Assembly (NCBI GenBank): GCA_002454845.1
Contig: DKJQ01000309.1
Span: 8,842-34,746, forward strand
DNA from: Ignavibacteria bacterium UBA6688
Lineage (GTDB): Bacteria; Bacteroidota; Ignavibacteria; UBA10030
Reading direction: 5' to 3'
DNA: 25,905 nucleotides
Shown: in pieces, positions 1 to 6,628 of the stretch
How positions within the stretch are numbered: the first letter of the stretch is position 1
Layout of the letters: every line of letters starts with the position of its first letter
Notes under the pieces: model-generated
Database searches by the model: none
What the model saw: the letters and a program-made list of their open reading frames with translations, nothing else
What the model was told of the DNA's origin: nothing
Made by a program: the position numbers and the translations under genes

Positions 1-185
1 CAGATGCGCGAGGTAATCCCGGGCATCTCCCACATGAGGCGCCCTTCACAGAATTTTTCAAAGCCTCGAAATTCGTTGACATGGAACCGCGCGTCGGACA
101 CCAGACCCTTGTCATCCAGATGGATGGTGATCTTGGCATGCCCCTCGATTCGGGTTACGGGCTCAATCGTGATAGTCCTGGCCAT
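1..185 (-). CDS. hoxH: NAD-reducing [NiFe] hydrogenase large subunit HoxH, N-terminal part only
   Basis: The first 61 codons of the large, nickel-carrying subunit of a group 3d bidirectional hydrogenase; the rest lies beyond the window edge. The visible residues include the family-typical opening 'ITIEPVTRIEGHAKITI', with the conserved Arg-Ile-Glu-Gly of the large-subunit L0 region, and 'FEKFCEGR', which leads into the helix before the first CxxC pair. The ATG at 185 follows the hoxY stop by 5 nt, the usual hoxY-hoxH order. The ribosome site is weak (GGATAGAG), so translational coupling to hoxY is likely. The subunit should carry the Ni-Fe(CN)2CO centre that splits or makes H2 in the cytoplasm. 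The metal-ligand cysteines themselves cannot be checked here. The family call is secure. Confidence 0.93.
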   Translation of the reverse strand, partial: MARTITIEPVTRIEGHAKITIHLDDKGLVSDARFHVNEFRGFEKFCEGRLMWEMPGITSRI

Positions 186-190
186 AGTCT

Positions 191-727
191 CTATCCGTAG
201 CGCAAATAAGCGTTGGGAAGCACCGGCATTCTTCCCTGGAGAAGTTCGTTGATCGTAAACCAGATCTCATCGGCCGTTGGGGGACAGCCGTGGAGGAAGA
301 CGTCGACCTTGATGAACTCATGCAAGGGACGCGCCTGATCCCGCAGTTTCGCGATCGTCACGAAATCGGAGGGAATGGTCGGATCACCGTCGGCCAGCTC
401 GACATAGGCCCGGTGCATGATCTCGTCCGTGCTGAACCGGTTGCGCATCGCCGTGACGTTCCCCGTCGTGGCACAGTCGCCGAACGAAATAACACACCGG
501 GAGTTTTGCCGGATGCGATGGGCGAAGGCTTCATTCTCGACGTTGGTGACCGCCCCCTCCACGAGCGTGACGTCCACGTTTTGCGGGAACTCCTTCACAT
601 CGGCGATCGGGGAATACACCAGCTCGATCTTGTCGGCCAACTCGATCAACCGTTCATCCATATCGAGAAACGACATGTGGCACCCGGAGCATCCCCCCAG
701 CCAGACCGTTGCAACGCGAGGTTTCAT
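191..727 (-). CDS. hoxY: NAD-reducing hydrogenase small subunit HoxY
   Basis: A 178-aa electron-transfer small subunit of a group 3d hydrogenase, which passes electrons from the HoxH nickel site to the diaphorase HoxEFU. Four cysteines fit the single proximal [4Fe-4S] cluster: Cys13 and Cys16 (GGCSGC), Cys85 (GDCATTG) and Cys148 (HGCPP). There is no twin-arginine leader and no extra cluster domain, as expected for the short cytoplasmic HoxY rather than a membrane uptake small subunit. The ATG at 727 was chosen because the family starts just before the 'ATVWLGGCSGC' strand. A longer in-frame extension up to 880 overlaps the upstream ORF and looks unlike the family. It lies 13 nt after the small unknown ORF and 5 nt before hoxH. 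Confidence 0.95.
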   Translation of the reverse strand: MKPRVATVWLGGCSGCHMSFLDMDERLIELADKIELVYSPIADVKEFPQNVDVTLVEGAVTNVENEAFAHRIRQNSRCVISFGDCATTGNVTAMRNRFSTDEIMHRAYVELADGDPTIPSDFVTIAKLRDQARPLHEFIKVDVFLHGCPPTADEIWFTINELLQGRMPVLPNAYLRYG

Positions 728-740
728 AACGAATTCCGAA

Positions 741-1040
741 TTAATGTGATACTTCCACGTGATAGGATCCTTCTTTCCCCTCCACCTTGCGGAACACCAG
801 CAGATCGCCGCGGCGAAGTCCGCTCCACCGGATAAAAAAATGATCGTGCGGAAGGTCCGGGCCCTGGCACGTGCAGGCATACGATTCCACCGTTCCGGTC
901 CGCTTCTGCGTTCCGCCGTCGAGGATCAACGGCTTGCCCGGATGAGGGAAGAAAGAAAGCCTGTTCTTCAGAACGAAGATATATCCTTCACGCGCTTCCT
1001 GCGTGGAGATCCTCCGTCGATAGCTCAATGTCGTTTTCAT
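741..1040 (-). CDS. unknown 99-aa protein encoded between hoxU and hoxY
   Basis: A small unrecognised protein inserted in the hox operon, 4 nt after hoxU and 13 nt before hoxY. The ATG at 1040 has a good ribosome site (GGAAGG, about 8 nt upstream) inside the end of the hoxU region. An alternative ATG at 1058 would overlap the hoxU end. The protein is basic at its start (YRRR), has a short CTC pair (Cys56, Cys58) followed by His65 and His67, and ends in a strand-rich stretch 'RWSGLRRGDLLVFRKVEG'. That last stretch recalls the small beta-barrels of AbrB- or B3-like folds, but this is only a visual impression. Co-transcription suggests a role in assembly or electron transfer of the NAD-reducing hydrogenase. 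No function is assigned. Confidence 0.72.
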   Translation of the reverse strand: MKTTLSYRRRISTQEAREGYIFVLKNRLSFFPHPGKPLILDGGTQKRTGTVESYACTCQGPDLPHDHFFIRWSGLRRGDLLVFRKVEGKEGSYHVEVSH

Positions 1041-1044
1041 CGTT

Positions 1045-1776
1045 TCAACCTTCCTCATGGATGTCGATCCACTCACGCTTCTGGCGCGCCGTCACGATAT
1101 ACTTCAGAAAATCTCTTTTCTTTTCCATCTCCGCGACCGTTGTCCCTTTCTCAATGAGGGCTCCGACGGGACACACCAGCACACATTTGCCGCAGGCGGT
1201 GCAGGCTTCCGAGGCTCCCCAGGGATCGTCCAGGCCGGTGACAATCTCACAATGGATTCCCCGGTGAGCGATATCCCAGACATGCGCCCCTTCCACCTCG
1301 TGGCAGACCCTGACGCAACGGGTGCAGAGAATGCACCTGTTCCGGTCGATGATAAAGTCCTTATGCGATGCGTCGAGCTCCTTCCGGGGATAGAGGTACG
1401 GGACCCGGACATATTGGAGCCCCACCTCGTATGCAAGGTTCTGCAATTCACAGTGTTCGTTCACGACGCACACGGCGCATTGATGGTTCCCTTCGGACGC
1501 CAGGAGCTCGATGATCGTCCTCCGGTGCCGTTGCAGACGTTCGGTGGTCGTGCGGATGACCATTCCTTCCACCGGCTTGGTTGCGCAGGCGGAAACCAGT
1601 TTCGATGAACCCTCGACTTCGACCAGGCAGAGCCGGCACGCGCCGACCTCCGAGAGCCCGTCGAGATGACACAGCGTCGGGATGTGAATTTTATGCTGGC
1701 GGGCTATCTCCAGGATCGAGTCGCTGTCGTTGCCGCTCAGATGTTCATCATTAATGGTAAGAGTGACAATAGCCAT
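1045..1776 (-). CDS. hoxU: NAD-reducing hydrogenase diaphorase iron-sulfur subunit HoxU
   Basis: A 243-aa electron-wire subunit joining HoxF to HoxY, homologous to the N-terminal part of NuoG. Domains in order: a plant-type [2Fe-2S] ferredoxin (Cys36, Cys47, Cys50, Cys64); a His-Cys [4Fe-4S] site (His98 or a nearby residue, with Cys100, Cys103, Cys109); and a two-cluster ferredoxin domain (Cys148/151/154/158 and Cys192/195/198/202). Length and cluster set match HoxU. The ATG at 1776 starts the ferredoxin fold directly. An upstream extension to 2049 runs inside hoxF and is rejected. It starts 14 nt after hoxF. The ribosome site is weak (CGGAAC), which suggests translational coupling. Confidence 0.95.
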   Translation of the reverse strand: MAIVTLTINDEHLSGNDSDSILEIARQHKIHIPTLCHLDGLSEVGACRLCLVEVEGSSKLVSACATKPVEGMVIRTTTERLQRHRRTIIELLASEGNHQCAVCVVNEHCELQNLAYEVGLQYVRVPYLYPRKELDASHKDFIIDRNRCILCTRCVRVCHEVEGAHVWDIAHRGIHCEIVTGLDDPWGASEACTACGKCVLVCPVGALIEKGTTVAEMEKKRDFLKYIVTARQKREWIDIHEEG

Positions 1777-1790
1777 GGTTGTTCCGCGTG

Positions 1791-3425
1791 TTAAGACACA
1801 GTGTTGGTCGGGACAAACCCTTCCACGGGTTGCAGGAGTTCTTCGTATTCCTTGCGGAAGAAACGCAACGTCGACAGGACCGGGTTGGGGGCCGACTGCC
1901 CAAGCCCGCACAGGCTTGTTTCCTTCACCATGATGCACAACTCTTCCAGAAGCTTCATATCCTCGATGGTCGCATTCTTGCTGATAATCTTCTGAAGCAG
2001 ACCGGCGATGTGGACCGTTCCGACGCGGCACGGGACGCATTTCCCGCACGATTCATCAGCACAAAAATCCATAAAGAACTTCGCCACGTCGACCATTTTC
2101 GATGTGGAATCCATGACGATCAGGCCACCGCTCCCCATAATGGATCCGACACCGGCAAGCGATTCATAATCCACCGGCAAATCGAGGTGCTCGGTTGGGA
2201 TGCAACCACCGGATGGCCCGCCTGTCTGGGCAGCCTTGAACTCCGTCCCTTCCGGCGTCCCTCCGCCGATATCGAAAATGATGGTGCGCAGGGGAATTCC
2301 CATGGGAACTTCGATGAGTCCCGTGTTTCGGATCTTTCCGGCGAGGGCAAAGACCTTCGTTCCGGTGCTTTTGGGCGTGCCGATGGCGGCAAACCACTCG
2401 CCCCCGTTCCGGATGATCGGGGCAATGTTGGCAAATGTTTCGACGTTGTTCAGGAGCGTGGGTTTCTCCCACAGTCCGCGTTCCGAAGGGTACGGCGGAC
2501 GCGGTTTTGGTCTCCCGCGACGCCCCTGGATCGATCGCATCAGAGCCGTTTCCTCGCCGCAGACAAACGCCCCCGCTCCAATCCTCAGATCAATCCGGAA
2601 ACTGAAATTGGAATCGAGGATCCTGTTACCCAGCAACGCGTTTCGTTCGGCCTGTTTGATCGCGAGCCGGAGTCGTTCGATCGCCAGAGGATACTCGGCA
2701 CGAATGTAGATGTATCCTTGTTGAGCTCCCACTGCATAGCCGGCGATCGCCATCCCCTCAAGGATGCGATGAGGGTCCCCTTCCAAAACGCTTCTGTCCA
2801 TAAACGCGCCCGGATCACCTTCATCCGCATTGCACACCACGTACTTTTGATCGCTCTGGGCTTTCTGCACAATGCCCCATTTCAGGCCGGTGGGATACCC
2901 GGCACCGCCACGCCCACGCAATCCACTTTTCCTCACCTCGTCGATAATTTCGTTCGGTTCCAGTTCGCTCAGCGCCTTCCCCAACGCGTCATATCCCCCT
3001 ACAGCGAGGTACTCGTCGATGCTTTCGGCATTGATGCGGCCGCAGTTCTCCAGTACTATTTTGACCTGGGAAGCAAAGAACGGTGCAGATTGATCGACAA
3101 GATGATCCGGCAGGCTCTCCCCTTTCACAATGTGACGGGTCACAATGTCGCCGGCTGCGGGAGCGTCTACCTGCTGAAAGAGCGAATCGTCCGGCTGAAC
3201 CTTGACAAGGGGCCCTTCGCCGCAAAGTCCCATACACCCGGTCCCGACGATTTCACACTCCCCCTCAAGTCCGCTCGATTTCACCGACTGCTTCAGCGCC
3301 GCCGCGGTCTCCTTGCTGCCGCATGAGATGCACCCGGCCGCGGAACAATACAGGATGCGCCGTTTTAATTGTCCCTGGCGGTCACGTTCTTCCTGGGCGC
3401 GTTCACGAAGGTCTTCAATCGTCAT
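1791..3425 (-). CDS. hoxF: NAD-reducing hydrogenase diaphorase flavoprotein HoxF
   Basis: A 544-aa NuoF-like subunit that binds FMN and NAD(H), the site where hydrogenase electrons reach NAD+. The N-terminal thioredoxin-like [2Fe-2S] domain carries Cys27, Cys32, Cys64 and Cys68. The FMN/NAD glycine-rich loop 'GLRGRGGAGYPTG' lies near residues 168-180, and a second conserved block 'GEETALMRSIQGRRG' follows. The C-terminal [4Fe-4S] ligands are Cys460, Cys463, Cys466 and Cys506. The ATG at 3425 overlaps the hoxE stop in an ATGA junction and has AGGAGG upstream, so it is well placed. The longer reading to 3551 would run into hoxE. No extra C-terminal ferredoxin domain is present, unlike some HndC-type relatives. 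Confidence 0.96.
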   Translation of the reverse strand: MTIEDLRERAQEERDRQGQLKRRILYCSAAGCISCGSKETAAALKQSVKSSGLEGECEIVGTGCMGLCGEGPLVKVQPDDSLFQQVDAPAAGDIVTRHIVKGESLPDHLVDQSAPFFASQVKIVLENCGRINAESIDEYLAVGGYDALGKALSELEPNEIIDEVRKSGLRGRGGAGYPTGLKWGIVQKAQSDQKYVVCNADEGDPGAFMDRSVLEGDPHRILEGMAIAGYAVGAQQGYIYIRAEYPLAIERLRLAIKQAERNALLGNRILDSNFSFRIDLRIGAGAFVCGEETALMRSIQGRRGRPKPRPPYPSERGLWEKPTLLNNVETFANIAPIIRNGGEWFAAIGTPKSTGTKVFALAGKIRNTGLIEVPMGIPLRTIIFDIGGGTPEGTEFKAAQTGGPSGGCIPTEHLDLPVDYESLAGVGSIMGSGGLIVMDSTSKMVDVAKFFMDFCADESCGKCVPCRVGTVHIAGLLQKIISKNATIEDMKLLEELCIMVKETSLCGLGQSAPNPVLSTLRFFRKEYEELLQPVEGFVPTNTVS

Positions 3426-3946
3426 ACGCCGACCTCCTGTTCGGACTGGATCCAGGCTTCGACTTTGCCGACGGCCGATTCGGTCGTGAGTTTTCCTGCG
3501 ACGACATCGTCCAGGACGGCAACCGGGGCAAGGCCGCAAGAACCCACACACCGTGCCGAGATCAAGGACACTTTGTTATCGTCCGTGGTCTTCCCGAATT
3601 TTGTCCCACACCGTCCTTCGACGGCATCCTGAATAGCCGTTGCGCCTTTGACGTAACAGGCTGTCCCCATACAAAGGACGAAGACATGCTCACCATTCGG
3701 TTTCAGCCGGAAGAAGTGGTAGAAGGTCGCCACCCCGTATACCTGGCTTAAGGGCCGCTTGAGCGCCCTCGCGATATAGATCATCAGGTCGTTCTCGAGG
3801 AAACCGAAAATTTCCTGGGCGGCGTGCAGGACTTCAATCAGAGCGTCCCCTCTGCCGTGGTGTTTGGTGATGGCGCGGTCGAGAAGTTTGAACCTGTTGT
3901 CACCGCTGGGGTGCGAGGATTGTTTTGTCGTTGAAGAATCAGTCAT
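3422..3946 (-). CDS. hoxE: NAD-reducing hydrogenase subunit HoxE (NuoE-like)
   Basis: A 174-aa thioredoxin-fold [2Fe-2S] protein of the NuoE/HoxE family. The helical N-terminal half contains 'ALIEVLHAAQEIFGFL' and 'VYGVATFYHFF', both typical of NuoE. The cluster ligands are Cys92, Cys97, Cys133 and Cys137 (C-x4-C and C-x3-C). Its presence makes the enzyme a five-subunit HoxEFUYH hydrogenase, as in cyanobacteria and many anaerobes. It is translationally coupled to hoxF by a 4-nt overlap. A 58-nt gap separates it from hypB, with a modest ribosome site (AGGG) before the ATG at 3946. Confidence 0.95.
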   Translation of the reverse strand: MTDSSTTKQSSHPSGDNRFKLLDRAITKHHGRGDALIEVLHAAQEIFGFLENDLMIYIARALKRPLSQVYGVATFYHFFRLKPNGEHVFVLCMGTACYVKGATAIQDAVEGRCGTKFGKTTDDNKVSLISARCVGSCGLAPVAVLDDVVAGKLTTESAVGKVEAWIQSEQEVGV

Positions 3947-4004
3947 AGACGACCCTGGTGATGAAGAACGAGATTGGAACTCGAGTACGGTCTGGACAAG
4001 CGCT

Positions 4005-4667
4005 TCAGGACCGGCTCACGAAGAATATTTTGGACCGGAGCCACGCGCACCATTCCTTCACCCCTTGCTTCGAAACACAGGACGTTTCGAAGATCGTGAG
4101 TCCGGGATTGATACTGAGAGCGTTCTTGCGCAATCTTTCAAGGTCGCAATCGACATAGGGAAGGAGATCGATCTTATTGATCAACAGCACTGACGAGTTT
4201 CGGAACATCGCCGGATATTTGAGCGGCTTATCGTCTCCTTCCGTGGTGCTTACGACCACCACCTTAACAGCTTCGCCCAGGTCGTAGTTGGCGGGGCAGA
4301 CGAGGTTCCCCACGTTTTCGATAATCAGCAAGCGCACCTCGGCGAGATCAAGATTCGACAAAGCATCCTCCACCAATTGCGCCTCCAGGTGACACGCCCC
4401 ATGCGTCACGATTTGGACCACTGGTGCTCCGTGGCTTGCGATGCGCCGTGCGTCCAGATCGGTCTGAATGTCCCCTTCGATCACAGCGACCTGCAACTCC
4501 CCCTTCAGGTGTTCGAGGGTCCGCTCGAGAATGCTCGTTTTTCCCGAGCCGGGAGAACTCACGAGATTGATGGCGAACGTACCATGCGAAAAGAACAGCG
4601 CTCTGTTTCTTCGGGCGATCTCATCGTTCTTTTGCAGTACTTTGCGTTCGATCATGACGATACTCAT
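4005..4667 (-). CDS. hypB: hydrogenase nickel incorporation GTPase HypB
   Basis: A 220-aa GTPase that, with HypA, loads nickel into the hydrogenase large subunit. Visible motifs are the P-loop 'SSPGSGKTS' (about residues 37-45), 'EGDIQTDLDA', the metal-binding Cys92-His93 pair (GACHLEA), Cys124 after 'IIENVGNLV', and the guanine-specificity motif NKID (164-167). It lacks the histidine-rich N-terminal stretch and the CxxCGC motif of some HypB proteins, so it should act in delivery rather than nickel storage. It overlaps hypA by 4 nt (ATGA). The rest of the Hyp set (hypCDEF) is not in this window and must be encoded elsewhere. Confidence 0.96.
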   Translation of the reverse strand: MSIVMIERKVLQKNDEIARRNRALFFSHGTFAINLVSSPGSGKTSILERTLEHLKGELQVAVIEGDIQTDLDARRIASHGAPVVQIVTHGACHLEAQLVEDALSNLDLAEVRLLIIENVGNLVCPANYDLGEAVKVVVVSTTEGDDKPLKYPAMFRNSSVLLINKIDLLPYVDCDLERLRKNALSINPGLTIFETSCVSKQGVKEWCAWLRSKIFFVSRS

Positions 4668-5026
4668 ACGGCTTCCTCCTGTACGTCTTCGAGTTCAAGA
4701 TTGACAACCTGAAGTTCCGTGCCTGAACGGATTCTTGTGTTCCCGCTCCCGCATTCCCCGCAACATGATATCCCTGTGTCGTTCGTCGAGGTTTGTCCGC
4801 ATGTTTCACATTCCACCACAAACGGAATTTGTTGGATCTCCATACGCGCCTCTTCCAATGGTGTTCCCGATACAAGGGCGGTGAAGGAAAACTGCAGGGA
4901 ATCGGGAACCACCCCGGCCATGGTGCCCACCTGCAATCTCACGACCCGGACGTCCTTCCATGTCTCCGGCGGGACAGCCTGGTGGATCGTCTCAATAATA
5001 TTCTGGGCAAGAGCAAGTTCATGCAT
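4664..5026 (-). CDS. hypA: hydrogenase nickel incorporation protein HypA
   Basis: A 120-aa nickel metallochaperone. It begins MHEL, where the N-terminal Met and His2 form the nickel site of the family. The zinc-hairpin cysteines are Cys73, Cys76, Cys88 or Cys89, and Cys92. Length and start match the family. It lies 6 nt after the duplicated-cysteine ORF and overlaps hypB, so the three are likely translated together. It hands nickel to HypB and on to the HoxH precursor, and perhaps also to the group 3b large subunit encoded about 8 kb away. A lone hypAB pair next to hox genes is a common arrangement. Confidence 0.95.
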   Translation of the reverse strand: MHELALAQNIIETIHQAVPPETWKDVRVVRLQVGTMAGVVPDSLQFSFTALVSGTPLEEARMEIQQIPFVVECETCGQTSTNDTGISCCGECGSGNTRIRSGTELQVVNLELEDVQEEAV

Positions 5027-5032
5027 AGGTCT

Positions 5033-5365
5033 TCACGCCGCAACCCGGTGGTTCACTTCGTCGATCGCTTCAACGATGAGCGGGAAGTAACGGTCGACAG
5101 CGCACTCCAGGGAATTTCGCAACCCGCAGACACCCCCCTGGTTGTCCCTGCACGAGACACAGATCTCGGAACGGAGTTCGTGAACATAGTCATGGAGCGA
5201 GTCACTCTTGACGGCATTGACGATGCCGACGATCTCAGGCATAAATCTGTTCAGCGCACAATCTTCCCACTGCTGGGTTCCGCAGATGCCCCGGCCGGTT
5301 CGATCGATGCAGTGAGCACAGACTTTTGTCCGGATTGCTTCTTCGTAAGCGGCCGCCTGGTTCAT
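5033..5365 (-). CDS. unknown protein with two copies of a four-cysteine motif, first gene of the hyp-hox operon
   Basis: A 110-aa protein I do not recognise, built of two similar halves. Half 1 has Cys16, Cys19, Cys28 and Cys36; half 2 has Cys69, Cys72, Cys80 and Cys88. Both follow R-[ST]-x-[IV]-C-x2-C-x(7-8)-C-G-x6-C-A-[LV]-[DN]-R-[FY]-x-P-x-I-V, then a hydrophobic helix. Each half could hold one zinc ion or one iron-sulfur cluster. The start is firm: ATG at 5365 with AAGGAGGG about 8 nt upstream. It is followed after 6 nt by hypA and preceded by the candidate sigma-54 promoter, so it is expected to be made with the hydrogenase. Possible roles are metal delivery, cluster assembly or a small electron carrier; none is shown. 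Confidence 0.82.
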   Translation of the reverse strand: MNQAAAYEEAIRTKVCAHCIDRTGRGICGTQQWEDCALNRFMPEIVGIVNAVKSDSLHDYVHELRSEICVSCRDNQGGVCGLRNSLECAVDRYFPLIVEAIDEVNHRVAA

Positions 5366-5449
5366 TCCTGTACCCTCCTTTGGTAAGTAGTGATTTCCGC
5401 CCGACAGGCTGGGGGGGAATCCCCTCCAAGCTTGAGTTTACCTTACGAG

Positions 5450-5465
5450 GGCAAATATTGTACCG
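5450..5465 (-). promoter_or_regulatory. candidate sigma-54 (-24/-12) promoter of the hyp-hox operon
   Basis: On the minus strand this reads CGGTACAATATTTGCC, with GG and GC exactly 10 nt apart and an intact TTGC. Against TGGCACG-N4-TTGCW it keeps GG, AC and TTGC and differs at four positions. The start of transcription would fall near 5440, giving a leader of about 75 nt before the ATG at 5365. Sigma-54 control of hydrogenase genes is known in other bacteria. No activator gene is visible in the window. Confidence 0.45.
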
Positions 5466-5488
5466 CCTGGAAACCGCCAGGAACGGTA
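5461..5488. promoter_or_regulatory. inverted repeat overlapping the -24 region
   Basis: Arms TACCG-CCTGG and CCAGG-aa-CGGTA surround a 6-nt centre. The inner five pairs and outer five pairs are perfect, offset by two bases on one side. Its left arm overlaps the GG element of the candidate sigma-54 promoter, so a bound protein could block or assist polymerase. It could also be a cruciform or simple chance. Confidence 0.35.
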
Positions 5489-5503
5489 AGAAAGGGAGGG
5501 TTT

Positions 5504-5521
5504 CTTCTCAGAATTGAGAAG
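5504..5521. promoter_or_regulatory. 7-bp perfect dyad upstream of the hyp-hox promoter
   Basis: CTTCTCA-GAAT-TGAGAAG is a perfect 7-bp inverted repeat with a 4-nt centre. It lies about 64-81 nt upstream of the predicted transcription start near 5440. That is close to where activator sites often sit for sigma-54 promoters. There is no following T-run on either strand, so it does not look like a terminator. Confidence 0.35.
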
Positions 5522-5599
5522 TCGAAGAGAGGGGTTCTTGAAGAATGGGAAGATTAAGAGTCTGACGCCCGGAAGGGCGAATGAAGCCTAACAGGCTGT

Positions 5600-5640
5600 G
5601 GAAAAAGAAACAATCAGCCACACCAGGAGGCGTACTGATT
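5600..5640 (-). terminator. possible intrinsic terminator after the type-IX cargo gene
   Basis: On the minus strand AATCAG and CTGATT (outer stem, 5612-5640) enclose an inner CGCC/GGTG pairing, followed by the T-rich GTTTCTTTTT. It lies 45 nt beyond the stop codon of the gene ending at 5685. It would separate that gene from the hyp-hox promoter. The stem has an internal asymmetric bulge, so strength is uncertain. Confidence 0.45.
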
Positions 5641-5684
5641 AAGCACGCGTAGCCTGCCACAATGTCTTTATTTGCAGCCGCCTG

Positions 5685-6350
5685 TTATCTCAGCAAGACG
5701 AGTTTTTTGGTTTCCATGAATGAGCCAGCCTGCAGGCGATAGAAATACAGACCGTTGGCCATCTCCCCGGCATCAAGCATCACCGTATGCCTGCCGGCCC
5801 ACTTCCGTTCATTGACTAATTCGACAATTTTCCTGCCGAGCATATTATACACTCTCAGCACTGCCAGTTCTTCCCGCGGCAGGTCAAACTGAATGAAGGT
5901 CGTCGGGTTGAACGGGTTGGGATAATTCTGGTACAAGGCAAAGCTTGCGGGGGGTGACTCGGAATCATGGCTGTATGTCGCCGATTGTGGTGCAGCAATC
6001 CAAGGCACGATGGCAGTGCTATCCGCGCTGCATAGGTAGGTGGATGTACCGACGCAAGAATTTGAGGTGACAAAAGTACCTGAGGCAAACGTCCCGAAAG
6101 AAAACTTTCCGCCTGAAATTGGCAGGGGGAAGTACAATGACAGTTCTTTGATGGTCCCGCAAACCGGACTGCCGAACTTGATGACAAGGGACTCGACAGC
6201 TGTTCGGCTGGTGTTGACAGTAAATGTAACGGTTGTAGTCCCCTGGACGCCCGCCCATTTTCCGGCAATCGGTTGAGCCAGTGCGGAATGCCACTGACAA
6301 GGGGCAACAGCAAATAGTACCATCACCAACGCATAGGTAAACCTATTCAT
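5685..6350 (-). CDS. secreted protein with type IX secretion C-terminal sorting domain
   Basis: A 221-aa exported protein. The signal peptide (about residues 1-26, ending SALAQ) is followed by a beta-rich domain opening 'IAGKWAGVQGTTTVTF'. The C-terminal 80 residues are a type A sorting domain, recognised by 'LYQNYPNPFNPTT', 'VYNMLGRKIVELV' and the ending 'METKKLVLLR'. The ATG at 6350 gives a clean signal peptide; a longer reading to 6602 lacks one. Known biology: such domains direct export through the outer membrane in Bacteroidota and relatives. The middle domain resembles that of the lipoprotein at 7534-8031, suggesting paralogous cargo. Function is unknown. Confidence 0.88.
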   Translation of the reverse strand: MNRFTYALVMVLFAVAPCQWHSALAQPIAGKWAGVQGTTTVTFTVNTSRTAVESLVIKFGSPVCGTIKELSLYFPLPISGGKFSFGTFASGTFVTSNSCVGTSTYLCSADSTAIVPWIAAPQSATYSHDSESPPASFALYQNYPNPFNPTTFIQFDLPREELAVLRVYNMLGRKIVELVNERKWAGRHTVMLDAGEMANGLYFYRLQAGSFMETKKLVLLR

Positions 6351-6404
6351 ACATGCTCCGTGTTGATGTGAGTTGATCGCGCATTCCAAACTGTGTCTAT
6401 TGAA

Positions 6405-6425
6405 CATGCGTGGTGAGTGCGCATG
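6405..6425. promoter_or_regulatory. 6-bp inverted repeat upstream of the type-IX cargo gene
   Basis: CATGCG and CGCATG form a perfect dyad with a 9-nt centre, 55-75 nt before the ATG at 6350. It lies in the 278-nt region 6351-6628, where I see no gene and no clear terminator or promoter boxes. It could be an operator; it is short enough to be chance. Confidence 0.25.
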
Positions 6426-6628
6426 ACTCCGTACACTAAAAACGAAGAAACCGTCGGCTGGGCCATGAACAACCTCCGGACGCAACGACCGATGGCAGAA
6501 GACTAAAGCCGTGAGATGTGTCGTTCCATCTCTCCTCGTCCGGAGCCGATCTCTCTGAGAAAGCCGGTGCCACGTCTTCCCCACGGTACCTCGAACTGTC
6601 AAATCGGCCGGTCATTCACCCATAAACC

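Noticed and set aside
290..1608. Long plus-strand open frames opposite hoxY, the small ORF and hoxU
   Set aside because: They lie antisense to clear hydrogenase genes, show no family features and lack ribosome sites.
1779..3326. A 515-codon plus-strand frame opposite hoxF
   Set aside because: hoxF is certain on the other strand; the frame is a by-product of its codon use.
5567..5580. CGCCC-GGAA-GGGCG mini-hairpin
   Set aside because: Only 5 bp with no T-run on either strand; it may be chance in a GC-rich spacer.
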